Both the position numbers and the translations under genes were made by a program. From positions 1 through 64,000 of the forward strand of contig JBILKR010000002.1 of the NCBI GenBank assembly GCA_044376575.1: a stretch of DNA of 64,000 nt. The letters run 5' to 3'. The stretch is from BA4 sp044376575 (GTDB taxonomy: Bacteria > Bacteroidota > Bacteroidia > CAIKAF01). This document shows, in pieces, positions 10,001 to 17,095 of the stretch (its first letter is position 1; every line of letters starts with the position of its first letter). Below the pieces are notes generated by a model. The model was not told the DNA's origin and did not search any database. It saw only the letters and a list, made by a program, of their open reading frames with translations.

Positions 10001-10117
10001 AAATGATCTTCGGATATATTGTGAGAAAGAATCAACCGGAATTAAATTAGCCAATACAAAAAATAAATAAAAAAACAGGTGTCTAACAATAGTCTTTTTT
10101 TTTATAATGACGAGCAT
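7070..10117 (-). CDS. two-component regulator propeller sensor histidine kinase
   Basis: A protein of 1015 residues. After a signal peptide (to about residue 33) comes a periplasmic beta-propeller region with blades such as GTNSGLYRYNGRDF and IWIPTNRGLYVM, then a Y_Y_Y domain (about 640-730), one transmembrane helix (734-758), a coiled linker and a HisKA-type box GILAHDIKSPL with H800. The ATPase domain has the N box LNLIDNACKN (N916, N920) and a G1 box DNGRGM (D947). The G2 box is degenerate (STRLGYVFI instead of GxGLGL). Unlike many Bacteroidota propeller kinases it has no fused receiver or AraC domain, consistent with a separate regulator: the NarL-type gene facing it. The ligand is unknown. 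Confidence 0.92.
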   Translation of the reverse strand: MLVIIKKKTIVRHLFFYLFFVLANLIPVDSFSQYIRRSFSDADGLVETNIACLYLEENGFLLVGTNSGLYRYNGRDFKKMTNLDSDEPEITRTSHFYLNDKKLFIRDQVNSFEIKGDFVQMSDIKTGDLTNQKNETGITDAFKKKIDKIRKKSDPHILKIVFPDEAKDKAYVFSNNSYFINNDSIYSIFPIDNIYYSTIPIILNDQVFIRRKIYENYCLRLDNESVVPNERWELVDERGTILNISEEFTHKFYTNGSDYIVCKSGIFKPFEVRNGKIKCQTILDSNDVKGLNIRTVAVSRDFKTIYVGTENLGLFVFIKNSISVYAHPNQDKQYVRYFCVSNAYISVNNAYYIRRNQSLTFIDAKDFFFHFRINTNKYLKYSDKHLIFHDSLMNVIRKIPHFSYPQFLALTATYHPSEDMLYLYALNGIFKIDKDYHSTKFIDWSYDDAFDLPNHTYYENDTIWATSLTNSLYTINLKSKKIFNYPEFYDKSPRFVTRLDDLPGVFVCTYGLGIYQVIGRNVKKIHLPLDELNYAHQLVADDFGKIWIPTNRGLYVMLYDDFKKIVKDPSFQPVILKISKEHGLLSEEFNGGYAESHFYDRENQQLYFASMKGVVKLNVKNFFESTPFYQPQLISFKINQQEVKEKLSSGVDFDQFVAEAVIPLSAGNYFNEIEYRIYPYDTVWKTTKNGTIISSRPSSGVYEIQLRYRTGFGENDWIKSIYPLNVLPRWYERIVFRIMFLLLVILILVLIFFIGYRIQDNRQKNLKRLIDKQTDDIRTQLTEVKKLYSQQELLMGILAHDIKSPLISLEKYMESLMVSYAEEEAVEDIDTHLQLMHKTIKRQNNFISSFLAWVKLRLKNAAPEKMYFTTEDLLQEITSFVVDTEMIRKNTISYTVQPENKSILLDKYLLKIVLLNLIDNACKNSVKGMIKIEAEISDHDIIIKCIDNGRGMDESTRQFILTGKRGNIETHFQSTRLGYVFIRDLCNYMLGKIDIESELGKGTTVTLTFPLGLTM

Positions 10118-10119
10118 GG

Positions 10120-10148
10120 TTGATTTCTAAAAAGTAATGATAAATTTG
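10120..10148 (+). promoter_or_regulatory. Bacteroidota-type promoter upstream of pepT
   Basis: TTG at 10120-10122 is followed after 18 bases by TAAATTTG at 10141-10148, which matches the TAnnTTTG -7 element. Transcription would start near 10154, giving a leader of about 35 bases before the pepT ATG at 10191. The spacing is slightly shorter than the usual 19-21. Confidence 0.55.
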
Positions 10149-10190
10149 AATGCATATTTAATGGTTTAAAAATACAAATCTCTTCTCAAA

Positions 10191-11444
10191 ATGATTGACT
10201 TTTCAACATATAAATACAGCGTTGCTGATCGTTTTATCAGTTATGTAAAAATAGATACGCAAAGTGATGCCTCTTCGCCAACTTGTCCATCCACATCCAA
10301 GCAAATTAACCTTGCAAAAAAACTTGCAGAGGAGCTAACTGAATTAGGAATGAAAGAAATTGTATTGGATGAAAATGGATATGTTTATGCAACGTTGCCT
10401 TCCAATAGTGATAAACAAGTTCCGGTCATTTGCTTTTGCAGCCACATGGATACTTCACCAGATTGCAGCGGAACAGATGTAAATCCGGTAGTTCATAAAA
10501 ACTATCAGGGACAAGAAATCATTTTACCGGGTGATCCATCTCAGGTAATTAATCCTGTTGATCATCCGGCGCTTTTTGATCAAATCGGAAATGATATTAT
10601 TACAGCAGACGGGAGGACGTTGCTGGGAGCAGATAATAAAGCAGGTGTTGCAGAAATTATGGATGCCATGCAATATTTAATTCAGCATCCGGAAATAAAA
10701 CATGGAAAAATTCGTGTGTTGTTTACACCTGACGAAGAAATTGGAAGAGGCGTAGATAAAGTAAATATGAAATTACTAGCCGCAGACTACGGATATACTA
10801 TGGACGGAGAAACCTTGGGACATATTGAAAATGAAACATTCAGTGGCGATGCTGTAAAAATTGTTATCAAAGGATATCCGACGCATCCCGGATTTGCAAA
10901 AAACAAGATGGAACATGCATTAAAAATGGCTTCACAAATTATCAATCAAATACCCGAAGACCTAACCCCTGAAACTACAGATAAAAAACAACCATACATC
11001 CATCCTATAGCTATTCAGGGTTCACTGGAAAAGGTAGAAATGAATTTTATTGTTCGTGCATTCGACACTCCAACACTTCATCAGATGGAAGATGTACTGA
11101 AAAAAATTACTGAGGAGGTAATGAAAAAATATCCCAAATCATCTTTTACATTTTTAGTGACTGAGCAGTATAGAAATATGAAAGAAATATTGGATACTTG
11201 TCCGCGGGTAGTTGATTATGCAATGGAAGCCATACAAAGGACGGGAATTCATCCTGTATTAAGCAGTATTCGAGGTGGAACAGATGGAAGCAGATTAAGT
11301 TTTATGGGATTACCTTGTCCTAATATTTTTGCTGGTGAGCATGCATTTCACAGTAAACAGGAATGGGTGAGCATATATGATATGCAAAAAGCAGTGGAAA
11401 CGATTGTTCACCTTTGCAACATTTGGGAAGAAAAAGCTAACTAA
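10191..11444 (+). CDS. pepT: peptidase T (tripeptide aminopeptidase, M20B)
   Basis: A 417-residue cytosolic enzyme that removes the N-terminal residue of tripeptides. The dinuclear zinc-site residues of the M20 family are all visible: H85 and D87 in CSHMDTSPD, D148 in LLGADNKAG, the catalytic glutamate pair in TPDEEIGRG (182-183), D205 in the YTMDGETLG segment, and a final His in AGEHAFHSKQEW. The full length and the GTDGSRLSFMGLP segment fit PepT rather than PepD or DapE. Its stop lies 3 bases from the stop of the desaturase gene on the opposite strand. Confidence 0.96.
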   Translation: MIDFSTYKYSVADRFISYVKIDTQSDASSPTCPSTSKQINLAKKLAEELTELGMKEIVLDENGYVYATLPSNSDKQVPVICFCSHMDTSPDCSGTDVNPVVHKNYQGQEIILPGDPSQVINPVDHPALFDQIGNDIITADGRTLLGADNKAGVAEIMDAMQYLIQHPEIKHGKIRVLFTPDEEIGRGVDKVNMKLLAADYGYTMDGETLGHIENETFSGDAVKIVIKGYPTHPGFAKNKMEHALKMASQIINQIPEDLTPETTDKKQPYIHPIAIQGSLEKVEMNFIVRAFDTPTLHQMEDVLKKITEEVMKKYPKSSFTFLVTEQYRNMKEILDTCPRVVDYAMEAIQRTGIHPVLSSIRGGTDGSRLSFMGLPCPNIFAGEHAFHSKQEWVSIYDMQKAVETIVHLCNIWEEKAN

Positions 11445-11447
11445 TAA

Positions 11448-12386
11448 TTATTTAACGGCACCCAACGCAGATGCATTGGAACTGATGGGAACATCTTCAA
11501 CCCAATCACGGTCAGGAACATTTGGTGGCAGTACAACCGGATTACCTAAGTAATCAACTCTTTTACCAGGCCATATACATGACACCCATAAATATTTTAA
11601 TAAACTTTTTTGATTCAGTGCCGGATGAATATGCGGAACGATAAACTTCTCATGGAATTTAGGAAGTAAACTCCAATGTAAGCCTGGACGAAGGTGATGA
11701 ATTCCGTGATATCCATTATTAAATGCAAACCAGTTTAATAATTTACCTGTAAAGTTTCGACTATGATTATACGGATGATTTTCATCACACCCTTCGTGCT
11801 GCCAGAAGTTGGTGCCAACAATTCCCCATGCTGCATATTGATGAGGAATAAATACAATCAATAAAAAACTTTTCCAGTCTATAATTAGTAATGCAAGCTT
11901 AACTCCGTTTAATAAAATCGTTTCAAATAAATATTGACGAAACCAACGTGGCTTTTCCTTGTACATTTTTTTTGTAAACCTAACTTCTGATTTTAAAATA
12001 TCCCCACTCATGAGATAAAAGAAAAACAACTGATTTAACAGATTCCATTTAAAACGTGCCTTGGTAGTTCGGATACTGTCTTTATCTGTTTGTGTGTATT
12101 TATGATGACTGAAGTTATGACCGGGGACGTATGCACTTACCGGATGTCCGTAAGTAAATGACAAGAGTACCTGAGTCACTTTGTTTGCTGTTGCATTGGT
12201 GAACATCGGACAATGAATAGTATTGTGCACAATTGTTGCACAAAAGAAAGAAAAAGTACAGTTGAGTATAATTAAAGGAACAAGGTAATACCAGGGCAAT
12301 GGCATTAAAAACCAAGTGCCTATAGCCAACGTAAAATAAATGACTATAAATATTAACGTGCGTATATCAGCTTTATACCTTAACAT
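11448..12386 (-). CDS. membrane fatty-acid desaturase family protein (copy 1)
   Basis: A 312-residue multi-spanning protein of the di-iron fatty-acid desaturase/hydroxylase superfamily. It has the three histidine boxes HNTIH (54-58), HNFSHH (90-95) and HGIHH (227-231), plus an extra conserved segment FWQHEGCDENHPYNHSRNF (195-213). Hydrophobic pairs flank the boxes. Such enzymes use oxygen and electrons to insert a double bond or hydroxyl into acyl chains or carotenoid-like substrates; the real substrate is unknown. It is a close paralogue of the protein encoded at 14736-15680: both begin MLRYKAD and align without large gaps along their whole length. It lies between pepT (convergent) and ssb (same strand). 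Confidence 0.85.
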   Translation of the reverse strand: MLRYKADIRTLIFIVIYFTLAIGTWFLMPLPWYYLVPLIILNCTFSFFCATIVHNTIHCPMFTNATANKVTQVLLSFTYGHPVSAYVPGHNFSHHKYTQTDKDSIRTTKARFKWNLLNQLFFFYLMSGDILKSEVRFTKKMYKEKPRWFRQYLFETILLNGVKLALLIIDWKSFLLIVFIPHQYAAWGIVGTNFWQHEGCDENHPYNHSRNFTGKLLNWFAFNNGYHGIHHLRPGLHWSLLPKFHEKFIVPHIHPALNQKSLLKYLWVSCIWPGKRVDYLGNPVVLPPNVPDRDWVEDVPISSNASALGAVK

Positions 12387-12462
12387 GGAATATTTTTTAT
12401 AAAAGTAAACAATCCTTTAAGAATAAAACCTAACAAAAAAGACAAATTTTTGTTGAGAATTA

Positions 12463-12486
12463 TATGGCCGGAGTTTCCCGGCCATA
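12463..12486 (-). terminator. hairpin after ssb
   Basis: TATGGCCGG at 12463-12471 pairs perfectly with CCGGCCATA at 12478-12486 around a six-base loop. It lies 15 bases past the ssb stop on the minus strand. The bases after it are AT-rich but without a clean T run, so it may be a weak terminator or a 3'-end stabiliser. Confidence 0.6.
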
Positions 12487-12500
12487 ATAATACAGTTCAA

Positions 12501-12839
12501 TTACTTTTTAGCGCGGATGACAGTAATATCAGATACCTGAATTTCAGATACATAATGTTTACCGCCTTTTGCATCTTCGTAATTTCGGTGAATAAGTTTA
12601 CCTTCAATGGCTACCTCGGTTCCTTTGGATAAAATCTTCTCAACCCTGGTTGCGATAGGCCCCCAGGCAACAAGATTATGCCACTGGGTTTCTTTTTCCC
12701 ATTCACCTTTTGCGTTTTTGTAATTGTCTGTTGTGGCAATTGAAAACTTCGCCAGTTTTCTGTCTTTGTTGATTACTTTCATTTCAGGCTCATTGCCCAC
12801 ATGTCCGATTAAGCGGACATTGTTTCGTAAGTTACTCAT
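12501..12839 (-). CDS. ssb: single-stranded DNA-binding protein
   Basis: A 112-residue OB-fold protein beginning MSNLRNNVRLIGHVGNEPEM, with the Ssb core KFSIATTDNY, WHNLVAWG and KGTEVAIEGKLIHRNYEDAKG. It binds single-stranded DNA during replication, recombination and repair. The protein ends at VSDITVIRAKK shortly after the OB fold and lacks the long glycine-rich tail and acidic DDDIPF-type tip of the main bacterial Ssb. It may therefore be a short accessory paralogue, with a longer Ssb elsewhere in the genome; this is inference. A hairpin follows the gene. Confidence 0.93.
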   Translation of the reverse strand: MSNLRNNVRLIGHVGNEPEMKVINKDRKLAKFSIATTDNYKNAKGEWEKETQWHNLVAWGPIATRVEKILSKGTEVAIEGKLIHRNYEDAKGGKHYVSEIQVSDITVIRAKK

Positions 12840-13080
12840 AGGATTGATGTTAAATAAATAATAATTGCAAATATGAATGGTGTGTATTAAAAAATCAATA
12901 CGTAATTATTTATATCCGTTTGTAATCGATTATACTCATTAGCAATTGGTTAAACACACTCTACATTTAAATTTACTTCTCTGCTAAAAATGAATATTCG
13001 TGAATAACTCGTTTATATCAATAATCAATAAGTTTTTTTAACAGTAAATTAAATATTATACTTGCATATATAATTTACTA

Positions 13081-14709
13081 ATGCATTCTCACCATAACAC
13101 CTACGACATCATCATTATTGGATCAGGGATGGGGGCCATGACTGTTGGCTCGCTAATGTCACAATTAAAAAATAAAAAAGTACTCTTGCTCGAACAACAT
13201 TATGTACTGGGAGGATTTACACATGTTTTTAAAAGAGAAAAAGGCTATCACTGGGACGTAGGAATACACTATGTTGGAGATCTGCAAGAAGGTCATCAGT
13301 TTAAAACATTATTTGATTTTGCTACTCAAGGAGGTGTAAGATGGAAAAAAATGCCATATATCTTTGACAAGTTTGTGTTTCCTGATTTTACATTCGAAGC
13401 CCCAAGTTCTCAATATGAATTCAGGAATAAACTGGTGGAGCAATTTCCTCATGAAGAAAAAGCAATAGATCAATATTTTAAAGATGTAATTGAAGCAGAC
13501 GGATGGTATCGCAAGAATATCATTTACAAACACCTTCCAAGCATTTTAAAATGGGTGATGAAACCCAGTGCCAAACAAACAGCACTGGCTACCATGAGCA
13601 CTCGTGATTACATGGATTCTCATTTTACAGACAGAAAACTAAAAGGTCTTCTTGTTTCACAATGGGGAAATTATGGTGCGGTACCAGGAAAAAGCTCATT
13701 TACCAATCATGCCATGGTGGTTCGACATTTTTATAATGGTGGATATTATCCGATTGGTTCTTCAAAAACCATTGCCGAATCTATGATTCCGATCATTGAA
13801 AAAGCCGGAGGACAGGCACTCGTAAATCATGAAGTAAAAGAGATTATTATTCGGGATGGCGAAGCGGTAGGTGTTAAAGTTGATATCAAACACGGTAAAA
13901 AAAGAAACGAAGAAATATTTTATGCTCCCGTAATTATTTCAAGTGCCGGAGCTTACAATACCTATTGTAAATTGATTCCAGAAATGTATGCCAAAGAACT
14001 TCGTCACGAAGTAAAACATCATCCGGATGGACTTGCGCATGTTTGTCTTTACCTAGGCTTTCATACATCACCAGAAACATTGGGTTTTAAAGGAGAAAAT
14101 CACTGGATATTTGATGAGTATGATCACGATGAAATCTTTGAAGACTTAGATGCACTGGCATCAGACCGAATGAAGATGGCATTTTTATCTTTCCCTTCAT
14201 TAAAAGATCCTGAATCCAAAGCGCACACAGGAGAAATAATTACGTTCGTGAGTTACGAACTTTTTGAAAAGTGGAAAAATGAAAGATGGAAGAAAAGGGG
14301 TGATGAGTATGAAGATTTTAAAGAAGTGCTGGCCCAACGAATGCTTGACTATATTGAGAAAAAATATCCCGGCTTTAGGAGCATCGTTGACTTCTATGAA
14401 TTGAGTACACCTCTCTCAACAGAACATTTTACCATGCACCCTAAAGGAGAAATTTATGGTAGGTTAACCACTCCAGATCGAATGCTGAAAAAATGGAATC
14501 AAGTTAAAACACCGATAAAAAATCTATATATAACTGGTACCGATGCGGCTGTATTGGGTGTTGCCGGTGCATTTACCGGTGGGATTTTTACAACGATTCA
14601 ATTATTAGGTGGAAGTTTAGGAGTATTTAGCTATTTAGGCTTAATGTCGAAAGCAAATAAATATCAGCAAAAGTTAAAATCAGAAGGAAAAAAAACCGTT
14701 TTTGATTAA
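13081..14709 (+). CDS. phytoene desaturase / retinol saturase-like FAD oxidoreductase
   Basis: A 542-residue flavoprotein. The N-terminal Rossmann motif IIIGSGMGAMTVGSLMSQL (GSGMGA at 14-19), the acidic LLLEQH strand end, GGFTHVFKREKGYHWDVGIHYVG and the C-terminal FAD-closing segment LYITGTDAAVLGVAGAFTGG (about 483-502) mark the CrtI / all-trans-retinol 13,14-reductase group. These enzymes add or remove double bonds in isoprenoid or lipid chains. No crtB, crtE or other carotenoid gene is nearby, so a carotenoid role is not shown. It is followed 26 bases later by a desaturase on the same strand, which suggests the two act on the same lipid. Confidence 0.85.
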   Translation: MHSHHNTYDIIIIGSGMGAMTVGSLMSQLKNKKVLLLEQHYVLGGFTHVFKREKGYHWDVGIHYVGDLQEGHQFKTLFDFATQGGVRWKKMPYIFDKFVFPDFTFEAPSSQYEFRNKLVEQFPHEEKAIDQYFKDVIEADGWYRKNIIYKHLPSILKWVMKPSAKQTALATMSTRDYMDSHFTDRKLKGLLVSQWGNYGAVPGKSSFTNHAMVVRHFYNGGYYPIGSSKTIAESMIPIIEKAGGQALVNHEVKEIIIRDGEAVGVKVDIKHGKKRNEEIFYAPVIISSAGAYNTYCKLIPEMYAKELRHEVKHHPDGLAHVCLYLGFHTSPETLGFKGENHWIFDEYDHDEIFEDLDALASDRMKMAFLSFPSLKDPESKAHTGEIITFVSYELFEKWKNERWKKRGDEYEDFKEVLAQRMLDYIEKKYPGFRSIVDFYELSTPLSTEHFTMHPKGEIYGRLTTPDRMLKKWNQVKTPIKNLYITGTDAAVLGVAGAFTGGIFTTIQLLGGSLGVFSYLGLMSKANKYQQKLKSEGKKTVFD

Positions 14710-14735
14710 TTTTGTTATCTCATAAAAATTGAGTT

Positions 14736-15680
14736 ATGCTGAGGTATAAAGCAGATTTAAGAACATTGTTTTTTATGGGGATTTATTATGCCCTATTCTT
14801 TTCTTGCTGGTTTTTATTACCATTGGAATGGTATTATATACTTCCCGCAGAAATATTGTTGTGTGCCATTTCTTTTATGGTTGCAATCACCATTCACAAT
14901 ACGGTTCATTGTCCGATTTTTAAAAACAAAACGCTTAATAAAATTCATTTTGTTTTACTTGGTCTTGCATTTGGAAGTCCGGCCAGCGGCTATGTTCCAG
15001 GGCACAACCTTAGCCATCATAAACATCTTCAAACAGCCAAAGACAATACAAGAACAACAAAAATGAGGTTCGCATGGAACTTCCTTAATCAGTTTTTATT
15101 TCTGTTTGTGATGATTCCTGGAATTATCCGTACAGAAACCAGATTTGTAAAAGAAGTAGCTCCACACAAACCCAAATGGTTCAGAACCTACCAGATTGAA
15201 TCAGCATTTGTATGGCTTTGGAAAATTGCTTGGTTAGTGATTGATTGGAAGCGTTTCATTTTATTTATTTTCATTCCAAATGTTTATGCAGTATGGGGCA
15301 TATTCGGAACTAATTTCTGGCAACATGATGGCTGTGATGAAAATCATCCATATAATCATTCAAGAAATTTCACCGGTAAACTTTTCAATTATTTAGTTTG
15401 CAATAATGGGTATCATGGAGCTCATCACATGAAGGCATCCATGCACTGGAGTTTATATCCGGAATATCATAAAAAATTTATTGCTCCATACATTCATCCT
15501 AATCTGGATCAAAAATCAATTCTTAAATATCTCTGGAGCTCATGTGTTTATCCAGGGAAGCGCTTAGATTATCTTGGCAATCCAATCTCAAAACCTGCAT
15601 ACATAGCTGATCAAGACTGGGTTCGTGAATCTCAGATTGGCTCACTTGAAGCCTCTGATTTAGGCGCTGAAACAGTTTAA
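14736..15680 (+). CDS. membrane fatty-acid desaturase family protein (copy 2)
   Basis: A 314-residue paralogue of the desaturase at 11448-12386. The same three histidine boxes appear at the same positions: HNTVH (54-58), HNLSHH (90-95) and HGAHH (about 227-231). The FWQHDGCDENHPYNHSRNF and YPGKRLDYLGNP segments are shared too. By eye, more than half of the residues are identical; this was not computed. The protein is a likely di-iron, oxygen-dependent desaturase or hydroxylase in the inner membrane. It is probably cotranscribed with the FAD oxidoreductase 26 bases upstream. Substrate and reaction are unknown. Confidence 0.86.
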   Translation: MLRYKADLRTLFFMGIYYALFFSCWFLLPLEWYYILPAEILLCAISFMVAITIHNTVHCPIFKNKTLNKIHFVLLGLAFGSPASGYVPGHNLSHHKHLQTAKDNTRTTKMRFAWNFLNQFLFLFVMIPGIIRTETRFVKEVAPHKPKWFRTYQIESAFVWLWKIAWLVIDWKRFILFIFIPNVYAVWGIFGTNFWQHDGCDENHPYNHSRNFTGKLFNYLVCNNGYHGAHHMKASMHWSLYPEYHKKFIAPYIHPNLDQKSILKYLWSSCVYPGKRLDYLGNPISKPAYIADQDWVRESQIGSLEASDLGAETV

Positions 15681-15980
15681 ATCTATTAGTCATTGTTCGG
15701 GGAGATTTTAATTTATGTGCATCAACTATACTATACATTGTGATAGGCCAAGAAGAATACTCCAAATTAAATAACTGATTTCCATTAAAATAAAATCTAA
15801 AAAAATAGAATTCAACTAATTCATTGAACTCGGCTTATATTGAATTCAAAAAAAAGTCACCTATACTTTATAGTTTAATATAAATCAACAGTTTGTAGAA
15901 TAAGAATAGAAAGTGAAAACAGAAATATTTGTCGTAACATAAAAAGTAGATTGATTCTTAAATGTAAGAAGTAGGATGTT
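15681..15980. other. intergenic region without a recognised gene
   Basis: About 300 AT-rich bases between the convergent desaturase and Omp28-like genes. The longest open frame starting with ATG is about 19 codons. I see no promoter, RNA gene or repeat here apart from the terminator that follows. Confidence 0.6.
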
Positions 15981-16019
15981 TTAAAAATAAAAAAGCCGAT
16001 ACATGTAATGTATCGGCTT
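15981..16019 (-). terminator. rho-independent terminator of the Omp28-like gene
   Basis: AAGCCGATACA at 15993-16003 pairs perfectly with TGTATCGGCTT at 16009-16019 around a five-base loop. Read on the minus strand, the stem is followed by a T-rich run (complement of 15981-15992). It sits 20 bases past the stop codon of the leftward gene. Confidence 0.88.
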
Positions 16020-16039
16020 CAAGAATAGGTTAATTCTAA

Positions 16040-16891
16040 TTAGTTCGTTGAAGCATTTACAAAATCCCAGCTACCTGTTCCGTTCTTCTTCCAAATCACA
16101 GTTTCAACATCCAAATCTGTAACATTCCAATTTGCTTCTAGAGGAAGTACATAAGATAAATGAAATACCTGATCAGCTTTAGCCCCTGTAGTTGTAATGG
16201 TTTCTCCCCATGCATCAGTTCCGGCAAATCCAACAAGAACATTGTGATGTTCATAATCTGCACCCTGACCATTTTGATAAGCCACTAATTTTTTTGCAAT
16301 AATGTACACACCCATTTTATATTCACCTGCTGATTGAGCGTAAAATTTAGCATAAGCATTTACATTTATTTTACCATCATTTGTTCCAGCTCCAATTGTC
16401 CATTTAAGATTAGTTCCCACTGTAGGCGATTGCGCTGTAAGCGTAGCTATTTCACCAGCTGCCTGACCATAGTTTGTATTTATCAATGTATTGTTTACAA
16501 CGAAATTTGGTGTTCCACCATAATTCCAGCGAGAAGAAAATGCTGTAAATGTTGGCTCATTTCTTGGGGTCATTAAATCATCATTGGTTTGCACTGTAAA
16601 GGCAAGAACTTTACCTTTATTTGCCTGATATACTCCGTTAAATGCATCCATTCCCCACTCACCACAAGGCTGACACCATGTTGCAGTATATTTTAAAAAC
16701 AAACCATTTTGTTTTTGTTCAATGGTTACACAACTTCCGTCATCTTCAATTGACTGAGAAGAATAATTTACTGCAGCCGGATCCATACATCCTCTGCCAC
16801 TTCCATCACCTGTATCTTCTGGAGCACAAGACGCCAAAACCAATATCATCAGGGTGAAAAAGCCTGCAATTTGTTTGTTTAATGTTTTCAT
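16040..16891 (-). CDS. Omp28-related lipoprotein with thioredoxin-like CxxC
   Basis: A 283-residue lipoprotein. The signal ends in a lipobox LASC with acylated C22, followed by the acidic stretch APEDTGDGSG. Next comes the short Bacteroidota repeat GCMDPAAVNY...DDGSC (34-54), whose Cys and Asp pattern resembles a disulfide- or calcium-stabilised module. The core (from about 62) matches Omp28-related proteins and carries a thioredoxin-like motif ATWCQPCGEWG (C73, C76), suggesting thiol redox chemistry outside the cytoplasm. Omp28 was first described as a Porphyromonas outer-membrane antigen; its function is unsettled. The gene is transcribed alone and ends at a strong terminator. Confidence 0.78.
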   Translation of the reverse strand: MKTLNKQIAGFFTLMILVLASCAPEDTGDGSGRGCMDPAAVNYSSQSIEDDGSCVTIEQKQNGLFLKYTATWCQPCGEWGMDAFNGVYQANKGKVLAFTVQTNDDLMTPRNEPTFTAFSSRWNYGGTPNFVVNNTLINTNYGQAAGEIATLTAQSPTVGTNLKWTIGAGTNDGKINVNAYAKFYAQSAGEYKMGVYIIAKKLVAYQNGQGADYEHHNVLVGFAGTDAWGETITTTGAKADQVFHLSYVLPLEANWNVTDLDVETVIWKKNGTGSWDFVNASTN

Positions 16892-17095
16892 AATGTTATT
16901 TATAGTAGATTAAAGGTAAATAGGGAATATAGAATTTGCAAATAAGTTAAGATTTATTTCAACATTTATTTTAATTACTTGATTTTATGGTGTTTTTAAT
17001 ATTTATTGATGGGTTTTTTGATGACGCAAACATATTCACCCCGATGTTTTATATTCGCATCTGCATCATAAGTTGAATTAAAAAATTTAAACCAC

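Noticed and set aside
13081..15680. Carotenoid biosynthesis cluster
   Set aside because: Only a CrtI/RetSat-like enzyme and a desaturase are present; crtB, crtE, crtY and crtZ signatures are missing.
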